DNA of 64,000 nucleotides from Diphasiastrum complanatum. Taxonomy: Eukaryota; Streptophyta; Lycopodiopsida; Lycopodiales; Lycopodiaceae. The position numbers and the translations under genes are program-made. Where the stretch lies: the NCBI GenBank assembly GCA_029204225.1, contig CM055095.1:69559997-69623996 (forward strand), in the 5' to 3' direction. Within the stretch, counting starts at the first letter, position 1; every line of letters starts with the position of its first letter. The notes under the pieces are model-generated. The model was not told the DNA's origin and ran no database searches. It was given only the letters and a program-made list of their open reading frames with translations. Of this stretch, positions 1 to 11,140 are shown piece by piece.

Positions 1-410
1 ACAAATTCTAGATGAAGATACATTAGTCCCTACTAGCACTCACACAAAACCAAGGCATAGAGAGAATTCAGATCATAGGAGAATTGAGCAATTGCTCTAG
101 CATAATAGAATAATGGTGGTGGGGCGCCCAGCCTACTTAAATAGTTTCTCTAATGAATGAGAAAAGCTAAGAGCCTAAAGCAAATAGCAAAATAGCAAAA
201 GCTAATTGCTAATAATACTACCTATATTTGGTAAAGACCAAAAATGAACTTCTAAGTACTAAATAGATCCTAATCTATTTGTAGTGCGCCCACCTCCATG
301 CATAAGCCTTAAAAAATAAATTTACTATAAATAGAATGGCCCTAGAAAATAGCACGCAGGCATGGCAAACTATCATTAAGGGATATCAAATAAACATTAA
401 TCTCCTAACA
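1..410 (-). mobile_element. 3' LTR of a truncated copia element
   Basis: On the minus strand a purine tract (positions 420-411, TAAGGGGGAG) is followed directly by TGTTAGGAG, the expected start of a copia 3' LTR. The pol fragment lies just upstream on the same strand. The other LTR end is not visible and may lie outside the window, so the left limit is only the window edge. Confidence 0.6.
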
Positions 411-1530
411 CTCCCCCTTAATGTTTACTTTGTTATCTATTACTCCTAGAAGTTCTTTAAACTTCTAAAATTATTCTTTGCCAAGGACCTTTGGTAAAGA
501 TATCTGCAACTTGCACTCTTCCGTAGGGCAATAGATAAGCTCCACTTCATCACTTTGAATTTTCTCTCTGATGAAGTGTGTACTTCAATATGCTTTGTCC
601 TGCTGTGAAAAACTGGAGTTTTCGCCAATTTAATACAACGCATTGACGTACATTCGGGTGAATCTTGTACCATATGTAGATCATGTAGAATCCTTCGCAA
701 CCATATTGCTTCACATGTTGCACTCATAGTAGCTCGATATTCTACCTCTGTAGATGATAGTATGCTGCTTCTTTGAACTCCAAGAGATAGCACCAAAACC
801 AAGACTAAAAACATAACTTGTAGTAGATCCTCAGTCTTCCGCATCTCTAGCCTAATCAACATCCACATATCCCTGTAACTTCAAATCATCTTGTTACCAT
901 AGAGAATACCAGATCTCAAAGTCCCCTGGATATATCTGAGTATTCGCTTTGCAGCTTTCCAATGAATCTGCTTAGGCTTAGCCATAAACTGACCTAACCA
1001 TACTCACAACATAAGCAACATCCGGTCTTGTAGTAGTTACATAGATTAAGCTTCCAACAAGCTTTCTATATAATGTCTCATCTACATCCTGATCTTCCTC
1101 GGCTTTAGTAAGCTTACATCACTATCATATGGTGTAGAAATAGGCTTGCACTCTAACATATTGAACTTTTCAAGAACGTTCATGAGCATACTGAGATTGA
1201 GAAATAAATAGTCCTTGTGCTACTCTCCATACCTCAATCCCAAGAAAATATTGTAGTGAACCAAAACCTTTCATATCAAACTCTGAGGAGAGATCTTTCT
1301 TGATTCCCTGAATCATACTATGATTTGATCCTGTAATAACAAGATCATCCACATACATCACTACAATAACAATATGATTATCCATGATCAAAACATAAAG
1401 TGTATGCTCCGAAATACTTCTCTGAAAGCCAAGCTCCTCAAAGTATGTGTCAATTCTCGTGTACCACGATTGATCAGGCCTAGTAGCTGACCATTTTGTT
1501 CTGCAGTTATTTTGGTGCAAAACGAACACG
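411..1530 (-). pseudogene. copia pol remnant: reverse transcriptase and RNase H
   Basis: Two open stretches in different frames carry copia pol motifs. The reverse transcriptase motif YVDDLV lies near 1338-1355, with the usual hydrophobic run before it and an FDMKGFGSLQYFLGIEV-like stretch after it. The RNase H part carries an SSTEVEYRA motif near 727-760 and an HSRTKHIEV motif near 590-625. The pieces are separated by frameshifts and stops, and the 5' part of pol, the integrase and gag are absent, so this is a dead 3' fragment. It feeds into the LTR at 1-410. The identification as copia is secure from motif order; the exact family is unknown. Confidence 0.8.
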
Positions 1531-3088
1531 GCAATTTTAATGTGCGTGGAGGACTAGAGAGCTTTGAATATGTCACTGTTAAGAATAGTTTTCCTAATCC
1601 TCATATTGACAATATTTTTATAGGTTTAAAGAACAGCTATTTTTAACAAAACTAGCATAGTGATTCATAGACCGCCTGCATTTGCTCAAAGTTCCATTTT
1701 TTTGACTACTACTTCAACATATACAACATAGTTGCAGGGAAACGCGATTCGCGACCGCAATTCTGCGAATCGCGTTTCGAACCACGAAACGTGCAAAAAA
1801 AAAAATTGGGAAAAATAGCTTATGGCTGAAATTTTTTTAGGGGAGCAATGGTCCAAACCAGCGTTTTGCCTCCCATAAGTGCAGTAGATTTGCTCTGGTT
1901 CTCAGTAATTGTTAATGCTACAGTTTGAAACTTTGGGCTATCAACTCTATGGATGATGATCACTTTTGCAATCATTTCACTGGAGATGTGAGTGCAATGT
2001 GCATACAATTGGGGGCATAAATATTGGGCCCTTATCGGCGTGCCATTTGGACCCCATTTTTATCTAGGGGGGGGGGTCCAAGGGGGTCCCAATTCCCGAA
2101 GCAAAAAGCGAGGTGCAATTGCCCTCACGGTTCTCTGTCTCTGTCCCACTGGAACCATCTATGATCGTAACGAACAAGTTAGAGGCTAGTTTTGAATTTT
2201 TATCCTTGACAGAAGGTCCAACATGGATTAATGCACCTAAACTGGACCATCCTGTACCCAAAACATTCGGCAAACTACACAGTAATAATGAGAAGAGCGA
2301 GATCAAAAACTCAATGCTAATGAGTTCCATTTGCCCAACCAAAGGATTTATTTGAGTCCACATCCAATTGGTACATAGAAAATTGTTCATCAAAATGTGC
2401 AATTTTCTGGCATTTTCTTTAACTGACACTGAGGTCAATGTCTTCTTGAGAAGTGAGAATTACGAGCCACCGGAGGGACGATGAGGGAAGAGCAGGGATG
2501 AGGGACGAGGCCCGCGGGACGACTTTCCCGCCAACTGACCAGCAGGCCCGGCTCAAAATAACAATATTATTTGGGTCGTTTTGTTGGGAATCCATATCGA
2601 ACAGTCATTTCAAAACATTTCTTTCACGTTCAAAACGTGTTTCGATGCAACATTGCTCCTCATTTGGCAGATTGATTGTTTGGATAGTACCTCCTAACTT
2701 AACTTGGAGCCCACAAGAGCTGTAGTGTATATTTAGCTTCAAATTAGCTTGCTTTGAAGTTCAATCATCATTCCTGCAAAGGTCGTCATATTGTTATTAA
2801 TCTTAAATGATTGATTTCTCTCTTAGCACCATTCCTCTATTTCATACTCAGCATCACCACCACAATTAGCCAACAAGAAGGTGCCTGACATGCATACAGA
2901 ATGTCCATAACAGAAGGTTTCCACTCTTCATCCAAGGTGTTGGAAAGATTTGCATCACAACACCTACCCTCTAGATACAAATAAATGTCTAAATGAAGTC
3001 AAAGTGTATCACACTCGAACTTCACACTCTTCAGATGATGACAGGAGGCATAACAATAGGAATAGAAAACAACTTAACAGGTTAATAC
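1531..3088. other. unassigned spacer; may hold the kinase 3' end
   Basis: No recognised gene. It holds a 14-bp-arm hairpin (1739-1778), a G run near 2067-2076 and a 124-codon open frame on the minus strand (2438-2064) whose second in-frame Met is followed by a hydrophobic run of about 18 residues. I could not link that frame to any family. The last coding exon and 3' UTR of the kinase gene should lie in the right part (about 2700-3088). Several AG acceptors exist there (for example one leaving only two codons near 2775) but none is convincing. Confidence 0.5.
1739..1778. repeat. perfect 14-bp inverted repeat (hairpin)
   Basis: GAAACGCGATTCGC at 1739-1752 is the exact reverse complement of 1765-1778, with a 12-nt loop. 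It is rich in CpG and lies in otherwise A/T-rich DNA. No transposon terminus or target duplication was found beside it. Confidence 0.8.
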
Positions 3089-6081
3089 CTGGTCAAATGC
3101 TTGCCAATTTTCACTACGAGTTTGCTTTTCTTGGGCGAGCTGCATGTGAGAATATGATGGTGGTGACTTGGCTGACGAAAGATGTGCTTCCCTGCTAGTT
3201 GCTGCTTTCAGAGCAGATTTCAGATCTTGAATTTCTTGCCTTTGAGAACGGCATATAGCAGTCAGCTTCTCATATCTGGCAGTAACTTCTTCTTTTTCAG
3301 TTACTGCTTGTTGTAATGCTCCTCTCAGTCCTTCCAAATCCAAATGCGAACTCTCAGCAACCTTTTGAGCACTTTCGTGATTTACATTTGTAGCACTTTC
3401 AAGTGACACAAACTCGTCAAATGCATTCTTGGATGACTTTGAAACTTCAGGAATTCCAGGATTAGACCGACGAGGTGTCCTGGCAGACAGTTTCAGTCTG
3501 CCCTCATCCTGTTGAAAGCCATCCCGATGACCAACAGTTTCATGACCCCGAATCCCTTGATCATCTGCTCGACCCCGGGAATTCTCTAAATCTTGTTGCT
3601 TTCTCAGCTCCGTTTGTGTGCCATCTTTACTTGTTACCTCCCCAGTTGGTGAGTTGTTTGCAGATGCAGACGAACCGTGGAGAGGACTGACATTCCGAGA
3701 CACCGTAGGGCTTTTAGCTTCCACCATTCTTCCAGTGTCAGAACCATTTTCAGCACTGTGTTGTTCTTGAGCATACTGGGTCGACCAGAAGCCACCAGCA
3801 CTACCACCTTCCCTACTTTGAAAAGAACGTCGCTCTACATCCTTGGAAGCCGGGGGAGGAGGTGCTGTTCTCGAAGGCAATGGATGAGAATTCTTTGCAA
3901 GATTTGATAATCCTAGAAAAGCACAAAATTAAACCATGTAAGGATAAGTTGACATGATTTCACACTACAAAAAATGCTTGTTGCAGAATATACACAACTG
4001 GTTCTCACAATATTCAATAACAGTAAATGACGCCATCTTCTTCCTACATTACAACAAAAAGGGAAATTTCAACTTATGCACTCACCAGCATCCAATAATG
4101 TGTGAGTTGATGACTCAACGTTTGATGAAGACAAAGATGGGGGCTTTTCTGGAAAAGACTTTCGGAAATCACTAGGAAGGGACTCATTCACCCGATGCCA
4201 AATCTGCTCATAAAATGCACCATAAATTATGAAATGATTGATCACTGCAATGGCTAAAACAATTACCAAAAAAGCATACCAATTTTATACGATCAGGCCA
4301 TAGAAACTAAGCTGCTCCTTTGTGATAACGTAAGCTTGCTGAATCTGAAACTAACCTAGATCAGGAAGATGAAAGGGCCGATCAAGCAAAGCCCTTGCCT
4401 GCAAAACATCTGGTCTCGACTCTGGATTCGGTGTAAGCATATCCTTGATGAGTTCTGTGATTGTTGAGGAATATCTTGGCATATCAGGTATCTTATAATT
4501 GCCATTCAGAATTTGTAACTTGGATTCTCCGTCAAAAGCAGACTTCAGATAGGCAATCCTGTAAAGAAGGCAACCCAGAGCCTGCATAGATAACAACTTG
4601 ATTAGATTAAGTTTCAAGGTTCTCAACAACATATCAAACAGAACATCGAGCTTGAACCTTCAAATTAATGCCCACAATTTTCTCAAATTATGCTTCTTTG
4701 GCTTCAGGAATCGTACCCAGATATCAACTTTCTCAGAGATAAGTTCCCTTCTATAGAGATCCCACATCTGTCAAGCATCCACAAATAAACCAACACAATT
4801 AACATTCTTGAAAAATAAATTAGCAGCATCAAGCAAGCACAAGCTGAATTTATGAATTGCAATCAGTATAATATGAAGAATGTAATCATTTTCAGAATTT
4901 GATTAATGCAAGGATAGCAATTAGAGAGACTGCTGTTTATATGTACCAACAAGGCAAAAAATTTGCCATTGCCTTTTATCTTTCTCCTTGAGAAAAGGGC
5001 AATGCGTAAGATGGCGCAAGACTAAGTAATTCCTTATGAAAAAGGTCACAACTAGCTACCTCAGGGGAGCGATAAGCTGGAGTAGTATGCTTCCTAATAA
5101 TATCCTCTTCAACGCCCATCTCCCCGGGCTTGTCAAAACACTTATGGTTGGTCGAGGTACTACCAAAGTCACAGAGTTTCCAAAGCCCATCCGGACCCAT
5201 CAGAACATTTTCTGCTTTCAGATCCCTGCAGATTCACGAGATCAAGATAAGATTAACCAAACACAAGACACCCTCCTATTAACCACATCCTACATATGTT
5301 CATTGTCCGTCTCTGTTCGAGTAAATGCTTGTTTGTTCCCAAAATCTCCCTAGAACTATAAGAAGCTTCTTAGAACAGCCCCCACTTGTATGAAACACAT
5401 AGTTGTAAGGTACAGTGGATCTAACAAGAATATATGACTGAATAGAAAATCTCAGTGCTTTGTGCCTACACTATTTTCAGTTAACAACATCATGATTCAA
5501 TCATATCAAAAGGGGATACTGGCTAGCCTCTTTGGTTCTCAACCGGAAATTGCAGAGATCTCACATGCTCACGTTAAAAGCACAGACCATCTACAAAGAG
5601 TGAGAAAACAGTTTTCAACCTATGTGCTATTGCAGGCGCCTGGCAATGTAGTGCATAAACTGCGTTACATATATCAAGAAATATCAGGAGCAGCTGTTTT
5701 TCTTCGAAGTAACCGGCCCCCCCTGCCATCCAGCAAATGCACAAGCGTCTTCTCGCAGTGATCCATCACCAGAAAACATTCCTTCGTCCTTCCCATGTCA
5801 TACATTGCCTGAGCATGGAGCATCACAACATTGGGATGACCTCGCAACGATTTCATCACGGCAACTTCTTTGCGCACCAGATCAAGCGACTCGTCATCAT
5901 TGCAAATAATGTGTTTTACCGCATACTGCTTGCCTGTAACAGCATCCTTGGCCAGATACACCGAGGAAAATCCACCCTGTGCAATCATGCTCCGCACTTG
6001 CAATTTGAACGCTCCCACATCTACCGATTTCCCTTCAAGACTCGCCTGATCCTTGGGTATAAACTGCTTTAGGCGCCACAT
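3089..6081 (-). CDS. NAK/AAK1-like serine/threonine protein kinase (frameshifted as read)
   Basis: Exons read 6081-5620, 5225-5060, 4767-4717, 4581-4399, 4203-4086 and 3912-3089; splice phases agree throughout if one base is discounted from a 7-C run at 5717-5723. That gives about 601 residues, plus a last exon I could not place. Kinase landmarks: glycine-rich loop (about 34-41), Lys56 in YAVKH, Glu72 in RKEV, HRDLKAEN (153-160, built across intron 1), DFG (173-175), SPE in place of APE (207-209) and DIWALGC. After the kinase domain come a Ser/Pro-rich linker and a likely coiled coil (about 518-565). The family (AAK1, GAK and plant homologues) phosphorylates endocytic adaptor subunits in animals; a role in clathrin-linked traffic here is inference. 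Four introns are GT-AG; intron 4 is GC-AG. Start chosen because MWRLKQF fits the conserved plant N terminus. No other host gene is adjacent. Confidence 0.85.
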
Positions 6082-6530
6082 GATGAACTCTTCTGCTCAC
6101 TAGTACTTCCAAATTCTACTCAATCTTGACGCTGCTCGCATCAAAAGGGTAGCAGGCAAAATACAAGCAAACCACAGGCGTCTATTCACTAACGATGCTC
6201 ATAGGCGAATCTATCTAAAGGCACAACTGGTGCTCTTGCTGATCCGTTCAAATATAAGAATAGATTTGCTCAAAACAACAGCCTCAGATCAAAGACCCAA
6301 CACCCCTCAATGCCGATAATCAAATCAAACCCCTAAAACAAACTTCTAGATAGACAATCGATGCTCTTACTGCAGCAGTCCAGTGGTAGATCTGGATCTA
6401 GCTTCTGCAAATCCAGAAATAAAAGTGGACAAAGGTGGCATATCACTCCGAAAAAGATGATCCTAAGCTAATCTAAGAAGCAACGCATGTTCCAAGATTC
6501 TTCAGATGTACGCCCTTGCAGCAACGATTT

Positions 6531-6695
6531 ACCTCAAATGCAACACACAGCGGAGAGAGCAATTTTCCAACAACGCTCAGAGCATCACGAAAACAGAAGA
6601 AATTAAACGAAGAAGAAGAAGAAGAAAAAGCAAAGAAAGACAGGAAACAAAACGAAGACGAAGGAGGAGGAGAAAAGTACTGCACGCGTATAGCT
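6531..6695 (-). promoter_or_regulatory. probable 5' UTR exon of the kinase gene
   Basis: The minus strand is strongly CT-rich (TCTTCTTCT runs, 6600-6690), typical of a plant 5' leader, and ends at G6533 followed by GTAAATCG, a good donor. Acceptor candidates lie just upstream of the start codon (AGCAG near 6133 or 6094). A leader intron of roughly 400 bp is therefore likely. The transcription start is not defined by the sequence. Confidence 0.5.
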
Positions 6696-6726
6696 TCATT
6701 TAGTGCCTTCTTATTCGTTAACCTAA

Positions 6727-6817
6727 TTAGGGTATTAAGATAAGCATAGCCTAATTAGGGCAATGAATCATTAGGGTACTAAGATAAGCATAACCTATTT
6801 AGGGTAGTAAGATAATA
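6727..6817. promoter_or_regulatory. three copies of a TTAGGGTAnTAAGATAA motif upstream of the kinase
   Basis: Copies start at 6727, 6771 and 6799; the first two also share the following GCATA. Each contains AAGATAA, and the first two contain GATAAG, the plant I-box/GATA core. The array lies about 30-120 bp upstream of the likely start of the leader exon, so it may be a promoter element, but it could also be a chance local duplication. Confidence 0.45.
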
Positions 6818-6985
6818 GGCATGTAGTGGCTTATTATAATGATATCATCCAAAGTAATGGGATGAGTGTGATTTGCAGTGCCATTGTGCGATGGGCTCCC
6901 AAACATCAAAGGGTGGGGAGTTAGTATACCATCTGATTATGACACGATGTTATCCCACTCTCACACCTTTACAGGTTTTCCATAC

Positions 6986-7073
6986 GGAGAAGTTAATCAT
7001 GGTGCAAAATATGTTGATCCTCAAGTCATGGAGAAGTTAATCATGGTGCAAAATATGCTGATCCTCAAGTCAT
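6986..7073. repeat. 44-bp tandem duplication
   Basis: 6986-7029 and 7030-7073 are direct head-to-tail copies with one mismatch (T to C). The duplication lies in non-coding spacer; the short open frame over it resembles nothing I know. Confidence 0.85.
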
Positions 7074-8521
7074 GTAGTGAATCTCAACAAGAGGACGAGC
7101 CACTATATCCTTATCATGACTCGACAAACACTTGATAATCCTAGATTTATTCAAACTTTTTCTTGGGGACTGATATTTCTTTGTCATCGACGTTTTTATA
7201 AATGTTTTACTAAGGCATCAAAGTGTATTTTTATATTACGTGCATGTGGGTCACAAAAATCTAGAAAAAGACTACATAAAAATTTTCAAAATTTTGTCAA
7301 CGATTCCATTCATGATATTTACATATATTTAAGATCCCATCAATGCTATGTATTTTAAAGACTCCATATTTTGAGAGTTGAGAATCAAAATGAATCAAAT
7401 TTGTAGAAAAAATTGAGGTCCCATTATTAGGTATGTCATAAGTAATCTTTGTCCCCAAACTCAATCTGGATCGTCGATTTATATAAGATTTGACTTAACA
7501 CACATTATAAATAGGTAACAATGATTAACTTTTCGTTAGAACCAGCTTAATTCTAAAAGGTTAAAAAAAATATTTTTGAACCTCCTATACGTCATTAGAT
7601 TTTTCAAATTTACTTTTAGTAGGGTCCAGAATTTCTTGGATATCCTTAGAGGCACATTGGAGGCAAGAGTGGCAGGGCATTTCGGCATGTAGGAGCATAT
7701 TCGTTGTTGTCACTTGCACCCTCATCTGGATAATTTCCAATGTTGAAAACATCATGCTAGTACGCCTTCTCCTCCGTTGAAACTTTTTTTTCAAATTCTG
7801 AACCTCCAAAAACAAATATATCTTTTGTAAGACAAGTATTAAACATTGTCAAAGTTGAGTTAATTTGTGATTAATTAACATCTTGAAATTCTCTTGTCCA
7901 TTTTTGAAAATGCATTTTGAGAAAGTTCAAAATTAATTGAGCCGATGTTAGACCTTGAAAGATTTTCCTCCTTAGGGTTAGAACCCCATATATAGACTTG
8001 GATTCATAAACCTTTTTCAAGAATAAGTTGTTTCTTATCTCATAATGTCCAAATATAATTTTCTCACGCATGATGAATTGGTGTATCATGCTCGCCCACC
8101 CAAGTTCGGTTATCTATAGTCTTTGTTGATAATACCAAGAAGCACAATGTCCAAATATAGACAAAAATGACCACACCATCCAAATAGCCTCCTGTACTCG
8201 CTGTCGGGAGAGGCCACTTCTCATCTAAGGAATGAGTACTCGACGGAATGTCTTGACTTCGAAGGTGCCTTTTCTTAGCTCTTCGACGGTTTTCTTAAAT
8301 CACGTCAAGTTAATCCTTTCGAAAGGTTTCCTAAACCTTGACATGATTGTACTCAACATAAAGCCTCAATGTTAAGCTTTATGTCCTTGTGAGCCCCTAC
8401 TCGAGGCCAAGGGCCCTCGAGGACAATAAGCCCTCATCACAAAGCTTTGCCCAATACATGAAAGACTAGTGTTGTGGGTGACATCGATGCTCATAAAAAA
8501 CATTTTAAATAACCAAACATA
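7074..8521. other. A/T-rich spacer, nothing recognised
   Basis: No coding motifs, repeats or RNA genes were recognised. Open frames are short and of low complexity. It forms the left flank of the retrotransposon nest. Confidence 0.5.
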
Positions 8522-8526
8522 AAACC

Positions 8527-8761
8527 TGTTAGAAATCAATGATAAACTTCATGTGTTATTGTTTACTTTGTACTTTTAATGTTGCCAGTTGTTACCAATT
8601 GTAACTAGATGTAGGCTAGTCTGTTAGTCAGCTCCTAAGTTTCTCTTTATCAGGGTTTATTGTACACATTACATTCAGTTATTATAGTGGTGGTGTTGCT
8701 CTTCCTCCTTGTGGTAATTGTTTTTTATGAATGTATCCTACTGTTGATCTTATTATTAACA
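8527..8761 (+). mobile_element. 5' LTR of copia element A
   Basis: The sequence begins TGTTAGAAATC, ends TTAACA and is followed at 8762 by TGGTATCAAAGC, one base from the usual initiator-Met primer site. The five bases before it (8522-8526) are AAACC. Related LTRs lie at 52655-52916 and 55210-55427, both on the minus strand. The last is followed by AAACC in its own reading direction, which suggests it is the partner LTR of this same insertion. Confidence 0.85.
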
Positions 8762-10125
8762 TGGTATCAAAGCCCGATAGTTCTACATGCTTGATCAGTG
8801 GATACCGCTTGCATTAGGCTCCGCAATGAAGTGAGAAAGCTTGAAGAAATCTACTTTTGCTATTTTGCATGTACTGAAGCATCAAAATCATTAGTGGGAT
8901 TGGAGACACAGTCTCGGAGGCATCAAAAAGACCAAGGTAGCATCAAACAAATTGAAAATCTGTTGAGTGGGGAGATTTTTACAATACTTCCAAGTTTTGT
9001 GTCAAAAGTGTCATTTGTGAGAGAGTTTTGCCAAGAAATCTCTCATTTGTTTGTTTGGGGAACTGCAAATCACACTAGACAGTGTCTAGTACTGTCATTC
9101 ACAATTATGAGGCATTTAGAAACTGAAAAACTGTGATTTATTTAAGTTTTAGCCTATTTTTGTGAATTTTTTGTGAAATGTGTGCAAGCAAGTAGAATAG
9201 GTCTTTAAAACTCAATATTGTTAATCATTTGCAGTGAGAATAGTATTGGGAAGGAGCCAACGCAAGCAGATCTGATTTAGGGACCCAATGCACTAAAAAT
9301 TAGCCTTTTGGTGAAGATTTGAGTTAGAACAGGCCATTTTTTTGTTGTTTGCCTAGTTTCTAGACTTTCTCTGTCACTATACTACACTCCAGAACGTACT
9401 AGTAAGGGTCGAAACGCCGAAAACAGGGCCAAAACGCTTGAAAACAGGGCCGAAACGGTTGCTTCCAGTCCCGAAACATCAACAGAAAGGGCCGAAGCGC
9501 TTCCATGTCCTCGTGAAACGCCTCCGAAACGTCCATGTTCATGCACCGAATCCTTCTAAACCATTATGTATTGAAATGTTTTCAAGCAGCCAAGGAGTGA
9601 ATGCGGGCCAATCCAAGTCTGCCACTGTCAGAGATGAATGTGTACCTTAATCTGGACCGTCGGATCAAATCAGATCAATGGTTGTTCGAAGAATTTGCAC
9701 TTCAAATTCCATTTCAATTGAAGGGTCCCACAGGTGCCCTTAGTTTTTGGGACTGACCCATTCTTCCTAAGGGCTCTGTCCACTTGTTGTTTTTGCAGAA
9801 AGGCAGAAAATAGAGTGATATTTTGACCTAGCTAGAGAAACTGTTTTTGGGATCTAATTAGATAGGAGCTATGTTGGTACAAAGGGCTATGCGCTGATAT
9901 AAAAATCTTTGAAATCGGAGATCTGTGCGTAACGGATTTTTTTTTCAAAAATGGCAGTTGGTAATAATTGCCATTTTTAAGGCTTAAGGGCAATTTTGAG
10001 TCATTTGGAGGCCAAATATTTCAAATTGGCATAACTTTCTATCCATAACTCTGATTGAAAAGTGGTCAGAGACATCATTTGTCAATTTTGCAGCAAATTT
10101 TCTTTTCTTGCAACTATGCAGTATA
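8762..10125 (+). mobile_element. primer site and untranslated leader of element A
   Basis: The leader starts with the primer site TGGTATCAAAGC (8762-8773) and is colinear in places with the leader of the minus-strand copy at 51889-52654. Near 9408-9530 it holds a cluster of short degenerate units around GGGCCGAAACG. No conserved gene is seen before gag; open frames here are not supported by any motif. Confidence 0.65.
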
Positions 10126-10964
10126 GAAATTCAAACTGAAGGACATTTTGATAGAAAAGGAGCTATGGGAGATCATGACAGGTGAAGAGACAAGGCCGTT
10201 AATTGAAGAAGATCAGCGAAGAGAAAACGGAAAGCACAGGATGTCATCAACTTATCAGTCAAAGATGCGATCATTTCCTACATTTCGGATTCGAAAGGAT
10301 CGAAAGAGGCTTAATATACATTTAAAGCATTGTTTGAAACCACAAACACATCTTCAGTGCTATTTCTGAAGATGAAGTTGCATACATTACGAATGAATGA
10401 TGGTGCAACCATTATCGATCACATATTGAAGGTAAAGGAAATTCGTTGGGGAGCGAGGACATGACCGTGAGATCATGCAATTGACATTGAACAACTTGAG
10501 TGAGTCACATCAAACGTTTGTGACCAGTATAGCCACACGGGAGAATTTTCCAACCTATGAAGAATTAGGTGGATTACTTTTGCAAGAAGAACAACATCAA
10601 GAGAATTTAAGTCATCACAATGGGAATTTGATCAAGCTCTTGTAGTCAGAGGACATGGTGGCAGATTTGGTCGTCGAGAGATGGAAATTCAAATCGTGAA
10701 TCGCTCCAAAAATTTCAAGAACAATCCAATAATGGTCCAAATCAAGGCAATTGGCATCAAGGTCAAGGTCAAAGACACGACAATTCAAGGCAGAAGAAAT
10801 CTGGGAATTGCCAATATGCAACAAACCTAGTCATTGGGAGCGTGAGTGCTTCAAGAAACAGAAAGAAGTAGCACAACAAAAAGGCAAACGCCATGTAGGC
10901 AATTATGTTGATCAACATCAATTTAATGATGATCAATATGAGGATGATGCAGGTGAGAGTTCAA
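10126..10964 (+). pseudogene. copia element A gag fragment
   Basis: The gag region is recognised from EKELWEIMTGEETRP near 10155-10200, from MQLTLNNLSESH-like and RENFPTYEELGGLL-like stretches (10475-10585), and from a CCHC zinc knuckle ending CNKPSHWEREC near 10818-10850. Gag would coat the element RNA in the particle. Frames change several times and the start codon region is degraded, so it is dead. Gag is cut at 10964-10969 by the LTR of gypsy element E; the continuation of A (protease onward) is found on the minus strand from 58124. Confidence 0.8.
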
Positions 10965-10969
10965 ACTTG

Positions 10970-11140
10970 TGTTGGGGATATTCCCAACATATTGTAAATA
11001 AATAATATCGGTTCATAAAAACTGTTGCGAGGGCATGGCATCCTGCGCGTATAAGCCCATGGCCAAATGAGCACGCAAGTTGAGTGTAAATAAAAATAAT
11101 AGACTTGGGCCCTTTATGTAATTAAAATAAAACTAGAGGC
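10970..11140 (+). mobile_element. gypsy element E 5' LTR, left piece
   Basis: Starts TGTTGGGGATATTCCC. It matches, in reverse complement, 59889-60057 over its whole length. It is preceded by ACTTG (10965-10969), which is also found after the other LTR of E (58124-58120 on the minus strand). It stops at ...CTAGAGGC exactly where copia LTR B begins; the rest of this LTR resumes at 39137. Confidence 0.8.

Noticed and set aside
2064-2438. 124-codon minus-strand frame with a hydrophobic N-terminal segment
   Set aside because: No recognisable domain, no splice or promoter context, and it overlaps a G run; kept only as a note in the spacer entry.
4351-4398. Exon 4 of the kinase extended to a GT donor near 4356
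   Set aside because: It would add 14 unconserved residues and put the next exon out of phase with an early stop.
6506-6743. Lys/Arg/Glu-rich frames on the plus strand
   Set aside because: They mirror the CT-rich 5' leader of the kinase gene on the minus strand.
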